The notes under the pieces: generated by a model
Told to the model about the DNA's origin: nothing
The model's database searches: none
The model's input: the letters and a program-made list of their open reading frames with translations, nothing else
Assembly: GCA_025999455.1 (NCBI GenBank)
Contig: AP024683.1
Location: forward strand, 7,501 to 71,500
Direction: 5' to 3'
From: Geminicoccaceae bacterium
Lineage (GTDB): Bacteria > Pseudomonadota > Alphaproteobacteria > Geminicoccales > Geminicoccaceae
DNA length: 64,000 nucleotides
Translations under genes and position numbers: made by a program
In this document: positions 1-8,943 of the stretch, one piece after another
Layout of the letters: the number at the start of each line of letters is the position of its first letter
Position numbering within the stretch: the first letter of the stretch is position 1

Positions 1-50
1 AAGGGGTTCTCGCCCACGAGGATGACGCGGTTCGGATCGACGGTCGCCAT
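1..50 (-). CDS. 5' end of an unidentified protein (partial)
   Basis: A reading frame on the minus strand begins with ATG at position 50 and leaves the window after 16 complete codons (MATVDPNRVILVGENP). Too little is visible to name a family; the hydrophobic ILVG strand followed by an N-P turn suits the first beta strand of an alpha/beta domain. It is transcribed in the same direction as the glutamine-synthetase-family gene upstream, 196 bp away, so co-transcription is possible. Not assignable from the sequence here. Confidence 0.45.
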   Translation of the reverse strand, partial: MATVDPNRVILVGENP

Positions 51-246
51 CAGCGCCTCCCCTGCCCCGCCCCACCGCGGGCGCGCAGGGCCGCGGCGTG
101 GGCCGGGAATCCTTCGTACTCGGCCAACAGCATGGCAGGCCGCGCGAGCGCCGGACAGGCCCGGGGCGAATACCGGCCCCTCGAACTTCGCGAAGTCCCG
201 AGGTGAGGCTCGTCCGCGCGCCCCGAGACGCGACGCCGGTCGCCCC

Positions 247-1617
247 TCAGCCCCGCTCGAAATAGCGGATCAGCTCCCAATCGGTCACCGCGCGGTCGAA
301 GCAGCTCTGCTCCCAGCGGGCGGCGTGGAGGTAATGCTCGACCACCTCCTCGCCCAAGGCCGCGCGCATCACGGTCGAACCCTCGAGCCGCGCGATCGCC
401 TCGCCGAGCGTCTTCGGCACCGAGGGTACCGCCGTGTCCTTGTAGGCGTCGCCGCGGTAGACGGGCGGCGGCTCGAGCCCGTTCTCGATCCCGTGCAGCG
501 CGCCGGCGATCAGCGCCGCGTAGGCGAGATAGGGGTTCACGTCGGCACCGGGGATCCGGCACTCGATCCGGGTCGAGGCCCCGTGGCCGAGGATCCGGAA
601 GCCGGCCGTGCGGTTGTCGCGGCTCCAGACGATCCGGGTGGGGGCGAAGGAGCCCGCCTGGAAGCGCTTGTAGCTGTTGACGTTGGGGGCGAGGAAAAGC
701 GTCGCCTCGGCAGCCGTGGCGAGCATGCCGGCGAGCACGCGGCGGAACAGCGTGGACACCCCGTCGGCCGCCGACTCGTCCGGGAAGGCCGGACGGTCGC
801 CGTCGGCGGTCCAGAGCGAGAGGTGAACGTGGCAGGAGGAGCCGGCCAGATCGGGCCGCCACTTCGCCATGAAGGTCACCGACTTGCCCTGCAGGAACGC
901 GACCTCCTTGACCGCGTTCTTGAGGATGACGTGGCGGTCGGCCATCTCGAGGGCTTCGGCGTAGAGGACGTTGAGCTCCTCCTGCCCGGGCCCCCACTCG
1001 CCCTTGCTCTCTTGCACGGGGATGCCGGCTCCCTCGAGGGCGTTCCGCAAAGTCCGCATCAAGGGCTCGCGCTTCGTGGTCTCGAGGATGTGGTAGTCCT
1101 CGATGTACCAGCCGGCGGTCCGGAGATCCTGGTAGCGGCGCTCGCGGGCCGTCCGGTAATCCTCGTCGAAGACGTAGAATTCGAGCTCGGAAGCCATCTT
1201 GGCCACGAGCCCGTGGCGGCGCAGGCGGGCGAGCTGGCGCTTCAGGATCGCGCGCGGGCTGTGGGGCAGGTCGTGGCCCTCGTGGTCGACCACGTCGCCG
1301 AGCACGATCGCCGTGCCCGGCAGCCAGGGTGCGCGGCGCAAGGTCGAAAGATCGGGCTTGACGACGAAGTCGCCGTAGCCCCTGTCCCAGGAGGCCGCCC
1401 GGAAGCCCGGCACCGGCTCCATCTCCATGTCCACCGTGAGGAGGTAGTCGCAGGCGTGCCACTCGTCGCGCGCGACCTCGAGGAAGTGCCGGGCGGTCGT
1501 CCGCTTGCCGACGAGCCGCCCCTGCATGTCGGTGAAGGCGCAGACCACCGTGTCGATCGCGCCCTCGCGGACCTCCCGCGCGAGCTCTTCGAGCCCGAGC
1601 ACCCCGCCGCTCGCCAT
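247..1617 (-). CDS. Glutamine synthetase family protein (gamma-glutamylpolyamine synthetase-like)
   Basis: A 456-residue member of the glutamine synthetase superfamily, which makes gamma-glutamyl amides from glutamate, ATP and an amine. Visible family blocks are an N-terminal beta-grasp region (TDMQGRLVGKR), the metal-binding KMASELEFYVF, the GSSCHVHLSLW ligand strand, NSYKRF and the CRIPGADVNPYLAYAALIAG active-site region. The size and these variants fit the PuuA/GlnT branch (polyamine or ethanolamine ligases) rather than housekeeping GlnA, which has an adenylylation loop I do not see. I chose ATG 1617 because GGAGG lies 5-6 nt before it; an upstream ATG at 1638 is possible. The amine substrate cannot be told from the sequence. 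Confidence 0.88.
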   Translation of the reverse strand: MASGGVLGLEELAREVREGAIDTVVCAFTDMQGRLVGKRTTARHFLEVARDEWHACDYLLTVDMEMEPVPGFRAASWDRGYGDFVVKPDLSTLRRAPWLPGTAIVLGDVVDHEGHDLPHSPRAILKRQLARLRRHGLVAKMASELEFYVFDEDYRTARERRYQDLRTAGWYIEDYHILETTKREPLMRTLRNALEGAGIPVQESKGEWGPGQEELNVLYAEALEMADRHVILKNAVKEVAFLQGKSVTFMAKWRPDLAGSSCHVHLSLWTADGDRPAFPDESAADGVSTLFRRVLAGMLATAAEATLFLAPNVNSYKRFQAGSFAPTRIVWSRDNRTAGFRILGHGASTRIECRIPGADVNPYLAYAALIAGALHGIENGLEPPPVYRGDAYKDTAVPSVPKTLGEAIARLEGSTVMRAALGEEVVEHYLHAARWEQSCFDRAVTDWELIRYFERG

Positions 1618-1712
1618 GCGAACCTCCGTGCCGCGCATTGCCGAAGCCCGGGGCGGAGCATGCCGCCCCCCGCGGTCGGGGCCAAGATGGCGGTGCTGCG
1701 GGAGCCGCGGCG

Positions 1713-2504
1713 TTGAGCTGGGTCCTGGGCAAGCTCGTCTTCCTCGTCCTCCGGCCGAGCAATCTCCTGGTCCTGCTCGCCCTCGCGGGCCTTTTTCTCG
1801 CTTGGCGCGGCCGGCGCGTCGGGCTCCGCCTCGCCACGGCCGCGATCATCACGATCGCCCTCGTCACGGTCCTGCCGGTCGGGCTCTGGCTCACCCGACC
1901 GCTCGAAGCGCGTTTCCCGCAACCCTCGCTGCCGGAGCGCGTCGACGGCGTCCTCGTGCTCGGGGGCGGGACCAACGAGCATCTGTTCGCCGCCAACGGC
2001 CGCCCGGACTTCGACGACCCCGCCGACCGTTACATGGCGATGCTCGAGCTCGCCCGACGCTATCCCGAGGCGAAGATCTTGTTCACGGGCGGGATCGGCC
2101 GGATCCAGGGTGCCCCGGTCGCCGAGGCCGACGTGATCGCCGCGCTCTGGGCCCGCCACGGCCTGCCGCCGGAGCGCCTCCTGCTCGACCGCACCGCGCG
2201 CAACACGATCGAGAACGCCCGCAACGCCCGGGCGCTCGCCGAGCCGCGGCCGGGCGAGACTTGGCTGCTCGTCACTTCCGCCAAGCACCTGCCGCGTTCG
2301 GTCGGTTGCTTCCGCGCGGTCGGCTTCGACGTGCTGCCGTTTCCGGTCGATTTCCGCAGCGGCGGTCCTGCCGCCCCGCTCGACGATCTACGGGTCTCCG
2401 AGCGGCTCTACGAGCTGGACGAGGCCATGTACGAATGGTACGGTCTTTTCTACTATTGGTTGTTGGGGCACACGACCGAGCTCTTCCCGGGACCGCGCCC
2501 GTGA
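1713..2504 (+). CDS. YdcF/ElyC/SanA family (DUF218) envelope protein
   Basis: A membrane-anchored protein of 263 residues. Two hydrophobic helices sit at the N-terminus (about residues 5-22 and 28-55), followed by a periplasmic DUF218 domain with the hallmark strands VLVLGGGT, ILFTGGIG, the conserved TARNTIENARNA helix and LLVTSAKHLPRSVGCFRAVGF. The family includes ElyC and SanA, linked to peptidoglycan and envelope integrity; the biochemical activity is unknown. I prefer TTG 1713, with GGGAG about 8 nt upstream, because the longer frame from 1638 adds a low-complexity leader. It overlaps mepA by 4 bp, which supports a shared role in the cell wall. Confidence 0.85.
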   Translation: MSWVLGKLVFLVLRPSNLLVLLALAGLFLAWRGRRVGLRLATAAIITIALVTVLPVGLWLTRPLEARFPQPSLPERVDGVLVLGGGTNEHLFAANGRPDFDDPADRYMAMLELARRYPEAKILFTGGIGRIQGAPVAEADVIAALWARHGLPPERLLLDRTARNTIENARNARALAEPRPGETWLLVTSAKHLPRSVGCFRAVGFDVLPFPVDFRSGGPAAPLDDLRVSERLYELDEAMYEWYGLFYYWLLGHTTELFPGPRP

Positions 2505-3367
2505 TCCGTCGCACGATCGTCTCGGCGGTCGCCGCCCTCGGGCTCGTGGCCACGGCCGCCGCCGAGGAGAACGTCCCGGCCAAGGAGCTGTTCGGCGCCG
2601 TGACCGAGCCGGCGCCGCCGCTCCCGGGAGCCGCGCGGGTGATCGGCGGTCACGCCCGTGGCTGCCTCGCCGGTGCCGTGGCGTTGCCGATCGACGGGCC
2701 GGGCTGGCAGGCCATGCGGCTCTCCCGCAACCGGAATTTCGGCCATCCCCGCCTCGTCGCCCTGATCGAGCGGCTCGCCCGCGACGCCCGGCAGGAGGGC
2801 TGGCCGGGCCTCCTCGTGGGCGACCTCGCCCAGCCCCGCGGTGGGCCGATGCGGACCGGCCACGCCTCGCACCAGATCGGCCTCGACGTCGACATCTGGC
2901 TCACGCCGATGCCCGAGCGTCGGCTGACAGAGGCCGAGCGGGAGACCCTCCCGGCCGTCTCGATGTTGCGTCCGGGCACCCGCGAGGTCGACCCGGCCCG
3001 TTTCGGTGCGGCGCACGTGGCGCTGATCCGACGCGCGGCGTCCTACCCCGAGGTCGCGCGGATCTTCGTCCACCCCGGCATCAAGCGAGCGCTCTGCGAC
3101 GCCGCGGGCTCCGACCGTGGTTGGCTCGCCAAGGTCCGCCCCTGGTGGGGGCACGACAGCCATTTCCACGTCCGCCTGCGCTGTCCCGAGGGCGAGCCCT
3201 TGTGCCGCGATCAGGATCCGCCGCCCGCGGGCGACGGCTGCGGCGCGGAGCTCGCCTGGTGGCTCTCCGACGAGCCTTGGCGGCCGAAGCCGCCGGCCCC
3301 ACCCCCCCCGCCCCTCACCCTCGCCGAGCTTCCCGCCGAATGCCGGAGCGTGCTCGAAGCGCGGTGA
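2501..3367 (+). CDS. mepA: Penicillin-insensitive murein endopeptidase MepA
   Basis: A secreted zinc peptidase (LAS family, M74) that cuts D-Ala-meso-DAP cross-links in peptidoglycan; 288 residues. It starts at GTG 2501, whose GTGA overlaps the stop of the preceding gene, and has a short signal peptide (IVSAVAALGLVATAAA). The zinc-binding blocks are present: GHASHQIGLDVDIWL at about residues 123-137 (H-x6-D) and WWGHDSHFHVRLRCP near residue 220. Cysteines around CPEGEPLC and GDGC suit periplasmic disulfides. The C-terminal tail is proline-rich. Pairing with a YdcF-type envelope protein is sensible for wall remodelling. Confidence 0.93.
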   Translation: MIRRTIVSAVAALGLVATAAAEENVPAKELFGAVTEPAPPLPGAARVIGGHARGCLAGAVALPIDGPGWQAMRLSRNRNFGHPRLVALIERLARDARQEGWPGLLVGDLAQPRGGPMRTGHASHQIGLDVDIWLTPMPERRLTEAERETLPAVSMLRPGTREVDPARFGAAHVALIRRAASYPEVARIFVHPGIKRALCDAAGSDRGWLAKVRPWWGHDSHFHVRLRCPEGEPLCRDQDPPPAGDGCGAELAWWLSDEPWRPKPPAPPPPPLTLAELPAECRSVLEAR

Positions 3368-3377
3368 GACCGAAGGT

Positions 3378-3617
3378 TCACCGGCGCCGTGGCGGCTCGG
3401 TCAGTTTGTGGATGATCACGAAGACGTTGATCACGCCGAAGAGGAAGAGCAGCAGTCCGGCCAGATGGATCGCCCCGTCTCGGGCCCCGGCGGCGATGAA
3501 GAGGCCGAGGATCGCCAACAGGCCCATCACGGCGCCGTAGATCGCGTAGCCCATGTCCCCCCGCCCCTCGCTCGGCTCGCCCCGTTCCGTTCCCACGGTC
3601 GCCACGGTCGTCCTCAC
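3378..3617 (-). CDS. Small two-helix membrane protein
   Basis: An uncharacterised protein with two transmembrane helices (AIYGAVMGLLAILGLFIAAG and HLAGLLLFLFGVINVFVII) and a short basic tail. The start is ambiguous: GTG 3617 overlaps the upstream DUF2189 gene by 4 bp (GTGA), a pattern used often in this window, but the conserved-looking part begins at ATG 3554 with a G-rich stretch just upstream, which would give 58 residues. It is encoded downstream of the DUF2189 gene, probably in one transcript, and divergent from the cbb3 oxidase operon. No function can be assigned. Confidence 0.72.
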   Translation of the reverse strand: MRTTVATVGTERGEPSEGRGDMGYAIYGAVMGLLAILGLFIAAGARDGAIHLAGLLLFLFGVINVFVIIHKLTEPPRRR

Positions 3618-4402
3618 CGGCTCGGAGGTTCGATCAGGTCGCGGTAGGCGTGCCAGGAGGCGAAGCCCAGGAGCGGCAGCACCACGACGAGGCCGAGGAA
3701 GAGCGTGACGAGCCCGGCGATCGTGAAGACGACGATCAAGGCGGCCCAGAACAGGAGCGGGAAGAAGTTGACCTGAACCGCCTCGAAGCTCTTGATGATG
3801 GCGTCGATCACGTTGACCTCGGGCCGGTCGAGGAGGAGCGGGATCGAGACGACGCTCATCGAGAAGGCGAGGAAGGCGAGGATCCCACCGACACCCGTCC
3901 CGATGACGAGGAACGGCAGGGCATCCGGCTCGAGGAAGGTCTCGGCGAACAGGTTCTCGAAGGACGGTGGATTGCCCCCGAAATAGAGCATGAAGAGCAT
4001 CGCTGCGAGGCGCGCCCAGGCGAACATCAAGAGCAGGAGCGCCACGCCCATGAGCGCGATCTGGCTCGGGTTGCGCTGGAACGCGCCGAGCGCTTCGAAG
4101 AAGGTCGTCATCTCGCCCTGTTCACGCCGCCGCGCGGCCTCGTAGAGCCCGACCGTGAGGATCGGCCCGACGATCAAGAAGCCGCCCAAGAGCGGCAGGA
4201 CGAGGTAGAGCATCCCGGCCCACCAGAGGCCCAGGAGGACGAGGTAGCCGGTCACCGCGGCGAGCAGGCCGTAGAAGACCCCGAGCGCCGGATTGGCGCG
4301 GAAGTCCTGCCATCCCTCGGCCAGCCACCGCCAGGGCTGGTCGAGCTCGATCCGCCGGACCCGGATCGCCGGCGCGCCGCCGGTCGCCACTGCTTCGGCC
4401 AT
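3614..4402 (-). CDS. DUF2189 domain integral membrane protein
   Basis: A 262-residue polytopic protein of the DUF2189 family. After a soluble N-terminal stretch (IRVRRIELDQPWRWLAEGW) come about six hydrophobic helices, with the charged cytoplasmic segment GLYEAARRREQGEMTTFFEAL between them; this pattern (GLYEaSRRrE) is the family's most conserved part. The family is uncharacterised but is often found beside respiratory oxidase genes in proteobacteria, and here it diverges from ccoN. It may share the intergenic region containing the FNR-type box, though that box is placed for ccoN. A GGAGGGAG lies about 10 nt before the ATG. Confidence 0.85.
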   Translation of the reverse strand: MAEAVATGGAPAIRVRRIELDQPWRWLAEGWQDFRANPALGVFYGLLAAVTGYLVLLGLWWAGMLYLVLPLLGGFLIVGPILTVGLYEAARRREQGEMTTFFEALGAFQRNPSQIALMGVALLLLMFAWARLAAMLFMLYFGGNPPSFENLFAETFLEPDALPFLVIGTGVGGILAFLAFSMSVVSIPLLLDRPEVNVIDAIIKSFEAVQVNFFPLLFWAALIVVFTIAGLVTLFLGLVVVLPLLGFASWHAYRDLIEPPSR

Positions 4403-4498
4403 CTCGGACGACTCCCTCCCGCTCGCGGGACACTCTAACGCGGGCGGTAGGTCCCGCCCAGCGCCGCCTCCTCCTAGCGCGAATGGTCGCAGGGGATT

Positions 4499-4512
4499 TT
4501 GATGCAGATCAA
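4499..4512 (+). promoter_or_regulatory. FNR/FixK/Anr binding site for ccoNOQP
   Basis: TTGATGCAGATCAA matches the FNR/FixK consensus TTGAT-N4-ATCAA at every conserved base. Its centre lies about 98 bp upstream of the chosen ccoN start; a class II site centred at -41.5 would put the transcript start near 4547, leaving a leader of about 57 nt. FixK/Anr/FNR control of the cbb3 operon is well established in Alphaproteobacteria. The box also overlaps the first codons of a longer possible ccoN frame, arguing that the longer frame is not translated. Confidence 0.85.
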
Positions 4513-4603
4513 GGAGCGCCTACGCTCTCCCGCGGACAAAGGTCGCGCGGGCGCCGCACCGGACGAGGTGGCGGCATCCGTGCCAACCGTCGAGGAGCGC
4601 TGC

Positions 4604-6079
4604 ATGGCCAGCATCGCCTTGGGCCGGGTCGAGGCCGCAGCTCCGGCCTACAACGAAGACGTCGTCCGCTGGTTCACGATCGCCACCATGTTCTGGGGGA
4701 TCGTGGGCTTCTTGGTCGGAACTTACATCGCCTTCCAGCTCGCCTATCCGGTCCTCAATCTCGATCTGGAATGGACCACGTTCGGTCGATTGCGGCCGGT
4801 GCACACCTCGGCCGTCATCTTCGCCTTCGGTGGCAACGCCCTCATGGCCACCTCGCTCTACGTGGTCCAGCGGACCTGCCGCACGCCGCTCTTCGGCGGA
4901 CCGCTCCTCGCGACCTTCCTCTTCTGGGGCTACCAGCTCTTCATCGTCCTGGCGGCGGTCGGCTACGTGACCGGCATCACCCAGGGTCGTGAATATGCCG
5001 AGCCCGAATGGTACGTCGATCTCTGGCTCACGATCGTTTGGGTCGTCTATTTGATCGTCTTCTTCGGAACCATCCTCAACCGCAAAGAACCGCACATCTA
5101 CGTCGCCAATTGGTTCTTCCTGGCGTTCATCGTCACCGTGGCGATGCTGCACATCGTCAACAATTTGGCCGTTCCGGTGTCCTTGCTCGGGGCCAAGTCC
5201 TATTCGCTCTTCGCCGGTGTCCAGGATGCGCTGACGCAATGGTGGTACGGCCACAACGCCGTCGGCTTCTTCCTGACGGCCGGCTTCCTCGGCATCATGT
5301 ACTATTTCGTGCCGAAGCAGGCCGAACGGCCGGTGTACAGCTACCGGCTGTCGATCATCCACTTCTGGGCTCTCATTTTCCTCTACATCTGGGCCGGTCC
5401 GCACCATCTCCACTTCACCGCGCTGCCCGATTGGGCGCAGGTGCTCGGCATGACCTTCTCGGTCATGCTCTGGATGCCGTCCTGGGGTGGCATGATCAAC
5501 GGCCTCATGACGCTCTCGGGCGCCTGGGACAAACTCCGCACCGACCCGGTACTGCGCTTCCTCGTGGTCTCGGTGGCGTTCTACGGCATGAGCACGTTCG
5601 AGGGCCCGCTCATGTCGATCCGCCAGGTCAACGCGCTCTCGCACTACACGGACTGGACCGTCGGCCACGTCCACTCGGGTGCCCTCGGCTGGGTCGCCTT
5701 CGTGACCTTCGGCGCGGTTTACTACCTCGTGCCGCGCTTGTGGAAAGTGCAGCGGCTCTATTCGCTGCGCCTCGTCGAGTGGCACTTCTGGATCGCGACG
5801 CTCGGCATCGTCCTCTACATCACCGCGATGTGGGTGTCGGGGATCATGCAGGGTCTGATGTGGCGGTCCTACGACAGCTTGGGCTTCCTGCAGTTCTCCT
5901 TCATCGAGACCGTGGAAGCCATGCATCCCTTCTACGTGATCCGGGCCTTCGGCGGGGTCTTGTTCCTGGCCGGTGCCTTGATCATGGCCTACAACCTCTA
6001 CCGCACCACCAAGGGCGACATCCGCGTCGAGGAGCCGATGCCGGTCGGCGCCGCGGCGCGGCTCGCGCCCGCCGAGTGA
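4604..6079 (+). CDS. ccoN: cbb3-type cytochrome c oxidase subunit I
   Basis: The catalytic, proton-pumping haem-copper subunit of the high-affinity cbb3 oxidase in the inner membrane (491 residues, about 12 helices). Haem and copper histidines are visible: RPVHTSAV near residue 67, GHNAVGFF near 217, GPHHLH near 267-268 and GHVHSG near 355-357. ATG 4604 was chosen because AGGAG lies 6 nt before it and because the upstream extension would run through the FNR box and has no helix-like content. It is first in the ccoNOQP operon, 19 bp before ccoO. Expression should rise under low oxygen. Confidence 0.96.
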   Translation: MASIALGRVEAAAPAYNEDVVRWFTIATMFWGIVGFLVGTYIAFQLAYPVLNLDLEWTTFGRLRPVHTSAVIFAFGGNALMATSLYVVQRTCRTPLFGGPLLATFLFWGYQLFIVLAAVGYVTGITQGREYAEPEWYVDLWLTIVWVVYLIVFFGTILNRKEPHIYVANWFFLAFIVTVAMLHIVNNLAVPVSLLGAKSYSLFAGVQDALTQWWYGHNAVGFFLTAGFLGIMYYFVPKQAERPVYSYRLSIIHFWALIFLYIWAGPHHLHFTALPDWAQVLGMTFSVMLWMPSWGGMINGLMTLSGAWDKLRTDPVLRFLVVSVAFYGMSTFEGPLMSIRQVNALSHYTDWTVGHVHSGALGWVAFVTFGAVYYLVPRLWKVQRLYSLRLVEWHFWIATLGIVLYITAMWVSGIMQGLMWRSYDSLGFLQFSFIETVEAMHPFYVIRAFGGVLFLAGALIMAYNLYRTTKGDIRVEEPMPVGAAARLAPAE

Positions 6080-6098
6080 GCCCGGAGGGAGCCGACCC

Positions 6099-6827
6099 AT
6101 GGCGCTCATCGCCCATCACGAAAAGGTCGAGACCCGCGGCCTCCTGCTCCTCGTGCTCATCCTGGTCACAGTGTCGATCGGTGGGATCGTGCAGATCGCG
6201 CCGCTCTTCACGATCGAGAGCACGATCGAACGGGTGCAGGGTGTCCGGCCCTATTCGCCCTTGGAGCTGGCCGGCCGCAACATCTACATCCGCGAGGGCT
6301 GCTATACCTGCCACAGCCAGATGATCCGGCCGTTCCGCGACGAAGTCGAACGCTACGGCCACTACAGCCTCGCCGCCGAGAGCATGTACGACCACCCCTT
6401 CCAGTGGGGCTCGAAGCGGACCGGGCCCGACCTCGCCCGGGTCGGCGGCAAATATTCGAACGAATGGCACGTCGCGCACATGGTGAAGCCGCAGAGCGTG
6501 GTGCCGGAGAGCGTGATGCCCGGCTATCCCTTCCTGCTCGAGCGCGAATTGCGCTTCGCCGACGTGGCCGACCATCTCAGGGCACTCAGGAAGGTGGGCG
6601 TGCCCTACACCGACGAGATGATCGCGAACGCCGAGGCCGATCTCGCGGCCCAGGCCTCGGCCGAGGGCCAGGAGGGCGTTCTCGCCCGCTACCCCAAGGC
6701 CGCGGTCGGTGACTTCGACGGCCAGCCGGACAAGCTCACCGAAATGGACGCCCTGATCGCCTATCTGCAGATCCTCGGCCGGATGGTCGATTTCACGAAC
6801 GTCCGCAAAGAGGATCTCTTGCAGTGA
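6099..6827 (+). CDS. ccoO: cbb3-type cytochrome c oxidase subunit II (monohaem)
   Basis: A membrane-anchored monohaem cytochrome c of 242 residues that passes electrons to CcoN. One N-terminal helix ([19 protein letters not shown]) is followed by the periplasmic domain with the haem site CYTCHSQ at about residues 68-74 and a distal methionine candidate in [13 protein letters not shown]. The [21 protein letters not shown] and IAYLQILGR blocks are typical of CcoO. A GGAGG-type site precedes ATG 6099. The gene lies between ccoN and ccoQ with short gaps, as in other ccoNOQP operons. Confidence 0.96.
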   Translation: MALIAHHEKVETRGLLLLVLILVTVSIGGIVQIAPLFTIESTIERVQGVRPYSPLELAGRNIYIREGCYTCHSQMIRPFRDEVERYGHYSLAAESMYDHPFQWGSKRTGPDLARVGGKYSNEWHVAHMVKPQSVVPESVMPGYPFLLERELRFADVADHLRALRKVGVPYTDEMIANAEADLAAQASAEGQEGVLARYPKAAVGDFDGQPDKLTEMDALIAYLQILGRMVDFTNVRKEDLLQ

Positions 6828-6837
6828 GAGAACCCGC

Positions 6838-6999
6838 GTGATCGACCTCGCCACTTCCTTGCGCGAGCTCTGGATCGTCTGGTTGGTCCTGCTGTTCGTC
6901 GGGATCGTCGTCTGGACCTGGTGGCCGTCGCGCAAAGAGAAGCTCGAGCGCCACGCCCGAATCCCCTTCGAGGACGAGGATCGCCCCCATGCCCGTTAA
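6838..6999 (+). CDS. ccoQ: cbb3-type oxidase small subunit CcoQ
   Basis: A 53-residue protein too short to be obvious in automatic calls. GTG 6838 opens a frame with one transmembrane helix (LWIVWLVLLFVGIVVWTWWP) followed by a basic stop-transfer SRKEKLERHAR and an acidic tail FEDEDR, which is the usual CcoQ layout. It sits 10 bp after ccoO and overlaps the start of ccoP by 11 bp. CcoQ stabilises the complex and contacts CcoP in studied species. The position alone makes the assignment nearly certain. Confidence 0.88.
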   Translation: MIDLATSLRELWIVWLVLLFVGIVVWTWWPSRKEKLERHARIPFEDEDRPHAR

Positions 7000-7861
7000 G
7001 GTCGAGAAGGACGCCCTCACCGGGACGGAGACCACCGGCCACGAGTGGGACGGCATCAAGGAGCTCAACACCCCGCTGCCGAAATGGTGGCTCTGGACCT
7101 TCTACGCCACGATCCTCTTCTCGGTGGTCTGGTGGATCCTCTACCCCTCCTGGCCGAGCCTCACCGGCTACACCAAGGGGATCTTGGGCTCGAACCAGCG
7201 GCTCGAGATCGAACAGCGGCTCGCCGAGGCGCGCGCCCGACAGCAGGTCTGGCTCGATCGGATCGCCGCCAAGACGCCGGCCGAGATCGCGGCCGACCCG
7301 GAGCTCGCCCGGTTCGCCATGGTGGGAGGCGCAGCGGCGTTCGCCACGAACTGCGCGCCCTGCCACGGCGCCGGCGGCGCGGGCCAAGGCTTCTTCCCCG
7401 CACTCGTCGACGACGAGTGGATCTGGGGCGGCACGCTCGACGACATCGAGTACACGATCCGCCACGGGATCCGTAACGCCGACGACCCCGAGGCGCGGGC
7501 GAGTGCGATGCCGGCCTTCGGCGCCGACGGCATCCTCGACCGCGCCCGGATCCGCGACGTGACGCAGTTCGTCCTGCAGCTTGCCGGGCGGGCGACCGAT
7601 CCCGCCGCCGCCGAACGCGGCGCTCCGATCTACGCCGAAAATTGTGCCTCCTGCCACGGCGAGCAGGGCGAGGGCATGACGGCGCTCGGCGCCCCCCGCC
7701 TCTCGGATGCGATCTGGCTCTACGGCGGCACGCCCGAGCGGATCGAGGCGCAGATCTGGCGGCCCCGGCTCGGCGTCATGCCGCCCTGGCAAGGCCGGCT
7801 GAGCGAAGAGACGATCAAGATGCTCACCGTCTACGTGCACAACTTGGGAGGTGGGCAGTAG
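6989..7861 (+). CDS. ccoP: cbb3-type cytochrome c oxidase subunit III (dihaem)
   Basis: A 290-residue dihaem cytochrome c, the electron entry subunit of the cbb3 oxidase. The N-terminal segment TTGHEWDGIKELNTPLPKWW is the characteristic CcoP signature, followed by a transmembrane helix (LWTFYATILFSVVWWILYPSW), then two class I cytochrome c domains with CAPCH near residue 122 and CASCH near residue 219. Each domain ends in a methionine-containing segment (ASAMPAFG and LGVMPPW). It is the last gene of the operon and is followed by a strong terminator. No ccoGHIS assembly genes follow in this window. Confidence 0.96.
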   Translation: MPVKVEKDALTGTETTGHEWDGIKELNTPLPKWWLWTFYATILFSVVWWILYPSWPSLTGYTKGILGSNQRLEIEQRLAEARARQQVWLDRIAAKTPAEIAADPELARFAMVGGAAAFATNCAPCHGAGGAGQGFFPALVDDEWIWGGTLDDIEYTIRHGIRNADDPEARASAMPAFGADGILDRARIRDVTQFVLQLAGRATDPAAAERGAPIYAENCASCHGEQGEGMTALGAPRLSDAIWLYGGTPERIEAQIWRPRLGVMPPWQGRLSEETIKMLTVYVHNLGGGQ

Positions 7862-7894
7862 ACGGCACCCTTTTCCTCTCCGATCGCACCTCGT

Positions 7895-7920
7895 GACGGG
7901 CCTTCGGGCCCGTCTTTTTT
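7895..7920 (+). terminator. Intrinsic terminator of ccoNOQP
   Basis: A perfect 8-bp GC-rich stem (GACGGGCC / GGCCCGTC) with a TTCG tetraloop occupies 7895-7914 and is followed directly by six T residues at 7915-7920. It lies 34 bp after the ccoP stop codon. Confidence 0.93.
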
Positions 7921-7956
7921 CGCGCCGGTTCCGGGGCGTTCCGCGACGGCCGCACC

Positions 7957-8943
7957 TTGCCGACCGCCCCTCGGACCGTCACATCCGCCGACGTGCACCG
8001 GCCGCCGATCGTCCACCATCCCGCCTACAGCGTGCCCCTGCCCGAGGGGCACCGCTTCCCCATGGGCAAGTTCGCGGCGCTCGCGCGGCTGCTCGAGGAA
8101 CGCGGTCTCCTCGATCGCCGCAACGGTCGAGAGCCCGCCCCGGCCGACCCCGAGATCCTCGCCCTCGCCCACGACCGCGCCTGGGTCGACGCGGTGCTCG
8201 AAGCGCGGGTCGGGCCCGCAGCCGAACGGCGGCTGGGTTTGCCCGTGAGCCCGGCGGTGGCGGCGCGAGCCCGGGCCGCGTCGGGCGGGACCTTGCTCGC
8301 CGCGCGGCTCGCGCTCGACCACGGTATCGCGCTCAACACGGCGGGCGGCAGCCACCACGCGCGCCGTTCCGGCGGGGCGGGTTTCTGCGTCTTCAACGAT
8401 TTGGCCGTCGCGAGTCTGGCCCTTCTGGCCGAAGGCCGGGTGCGCCGGATCACGATCCTCGACCTCGACGTCCATCAAGGCGACGGGACGGCCGAGATTT
8501 TGCGCGACGAGCCGCGCGTCACGACGGTCTCGTTCCACTGCCGCTGCAACTGGCCGGCCCGCAAGGAGCAATCGAGCCTCGACCTGGCCCTCGACCCCGG
8601 AACCGGCGATCGCGCCTACCTCGAGCTCCTCGACGGGCTCCTGCCCGGTCTCTTGCGACGGACGGCACCCGACCTCGTCCTCTACGATGCCGGGGTCGAC
8701 CCGCATCGCGACGATCGGCTCGGCCGCCTCGCCCTTTCCGATGCCGGGCTCGCCGAGCGCGACCGGCTCGTCCTCGAACGTTGTCGGGCGGCGGGGGTGC
8801 CCGTCGCCTGCGTGATCGGCGGCGGCTACGACCCCGACCTTGCCGCCCTCGCGCGCCGCCACGCCATCCTCTTCGGGGTGGCGGCCGAGCTCAGCCGGCA
8901 GCCGCGCTCGGCTCGGGCGGGAAGATCTTGCCCGGGTTCATGA
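7957..8943 (+). CDS. Histone deacetylase family protein (acetylpolyamine amidohydrolase/AcuC-like)
   Basis: A zinc amidohydrolase of about 328 residues from the HDAC superfamily; bacterial members deacetylate acetylpolyamines, acetyl-lysine proteins or related small amides. Catalytic and metal blocks are intact: the double histidine in GGSHHARRSGGAGFCVFND (about residues 127-145), the metal site LDLDVHQGDGT (about 168-178), DAGVDPHRDDRLG (about 247-259) and IGGGY near the end. The TTG start at 7957 is uncertain; GTG 7993 is an alternative that begins nearer the conserved core. Its 3' end overlaps the opposite-strand flavoenzyme gene by 53 bp. Substrate unknown. Confidence 0.88.
   Translation: MPTAPRTVTSADVHRPPIVHHPAYSVPLPEGHRFPMGKFAALARLLEERGLLDRRNGREPAPADPEILALAHDRAWVDAVLEARVGPAAERRLGLPVSPAVAARARAASGGTLLAARLALDHGIALNTAGGSHHARRSGGAGFCVFNDLAVASLALLAEGRVRRITILDLDVHQGDGTAEILRDEPRVTTVSFHCRCNWPARKEQSSLDLALDPGTGDRAYLELLDGLLPGLLRRTAPDLVLYDAGVDPHRDDRLGRLALSDAGLAERDRLVLERCRAAGVPVACVIGGGYDPDLAALARRHAILFGVAAELSRQPRSARAGRSCPGS

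Noticed and set aside
4499-4603. Extension of ccoN by 35 codons from TTG 4499
   Set aside because: It runs through a perfect FNR box, while ATG 4604 has a good ribosome binding site at the correct distance.
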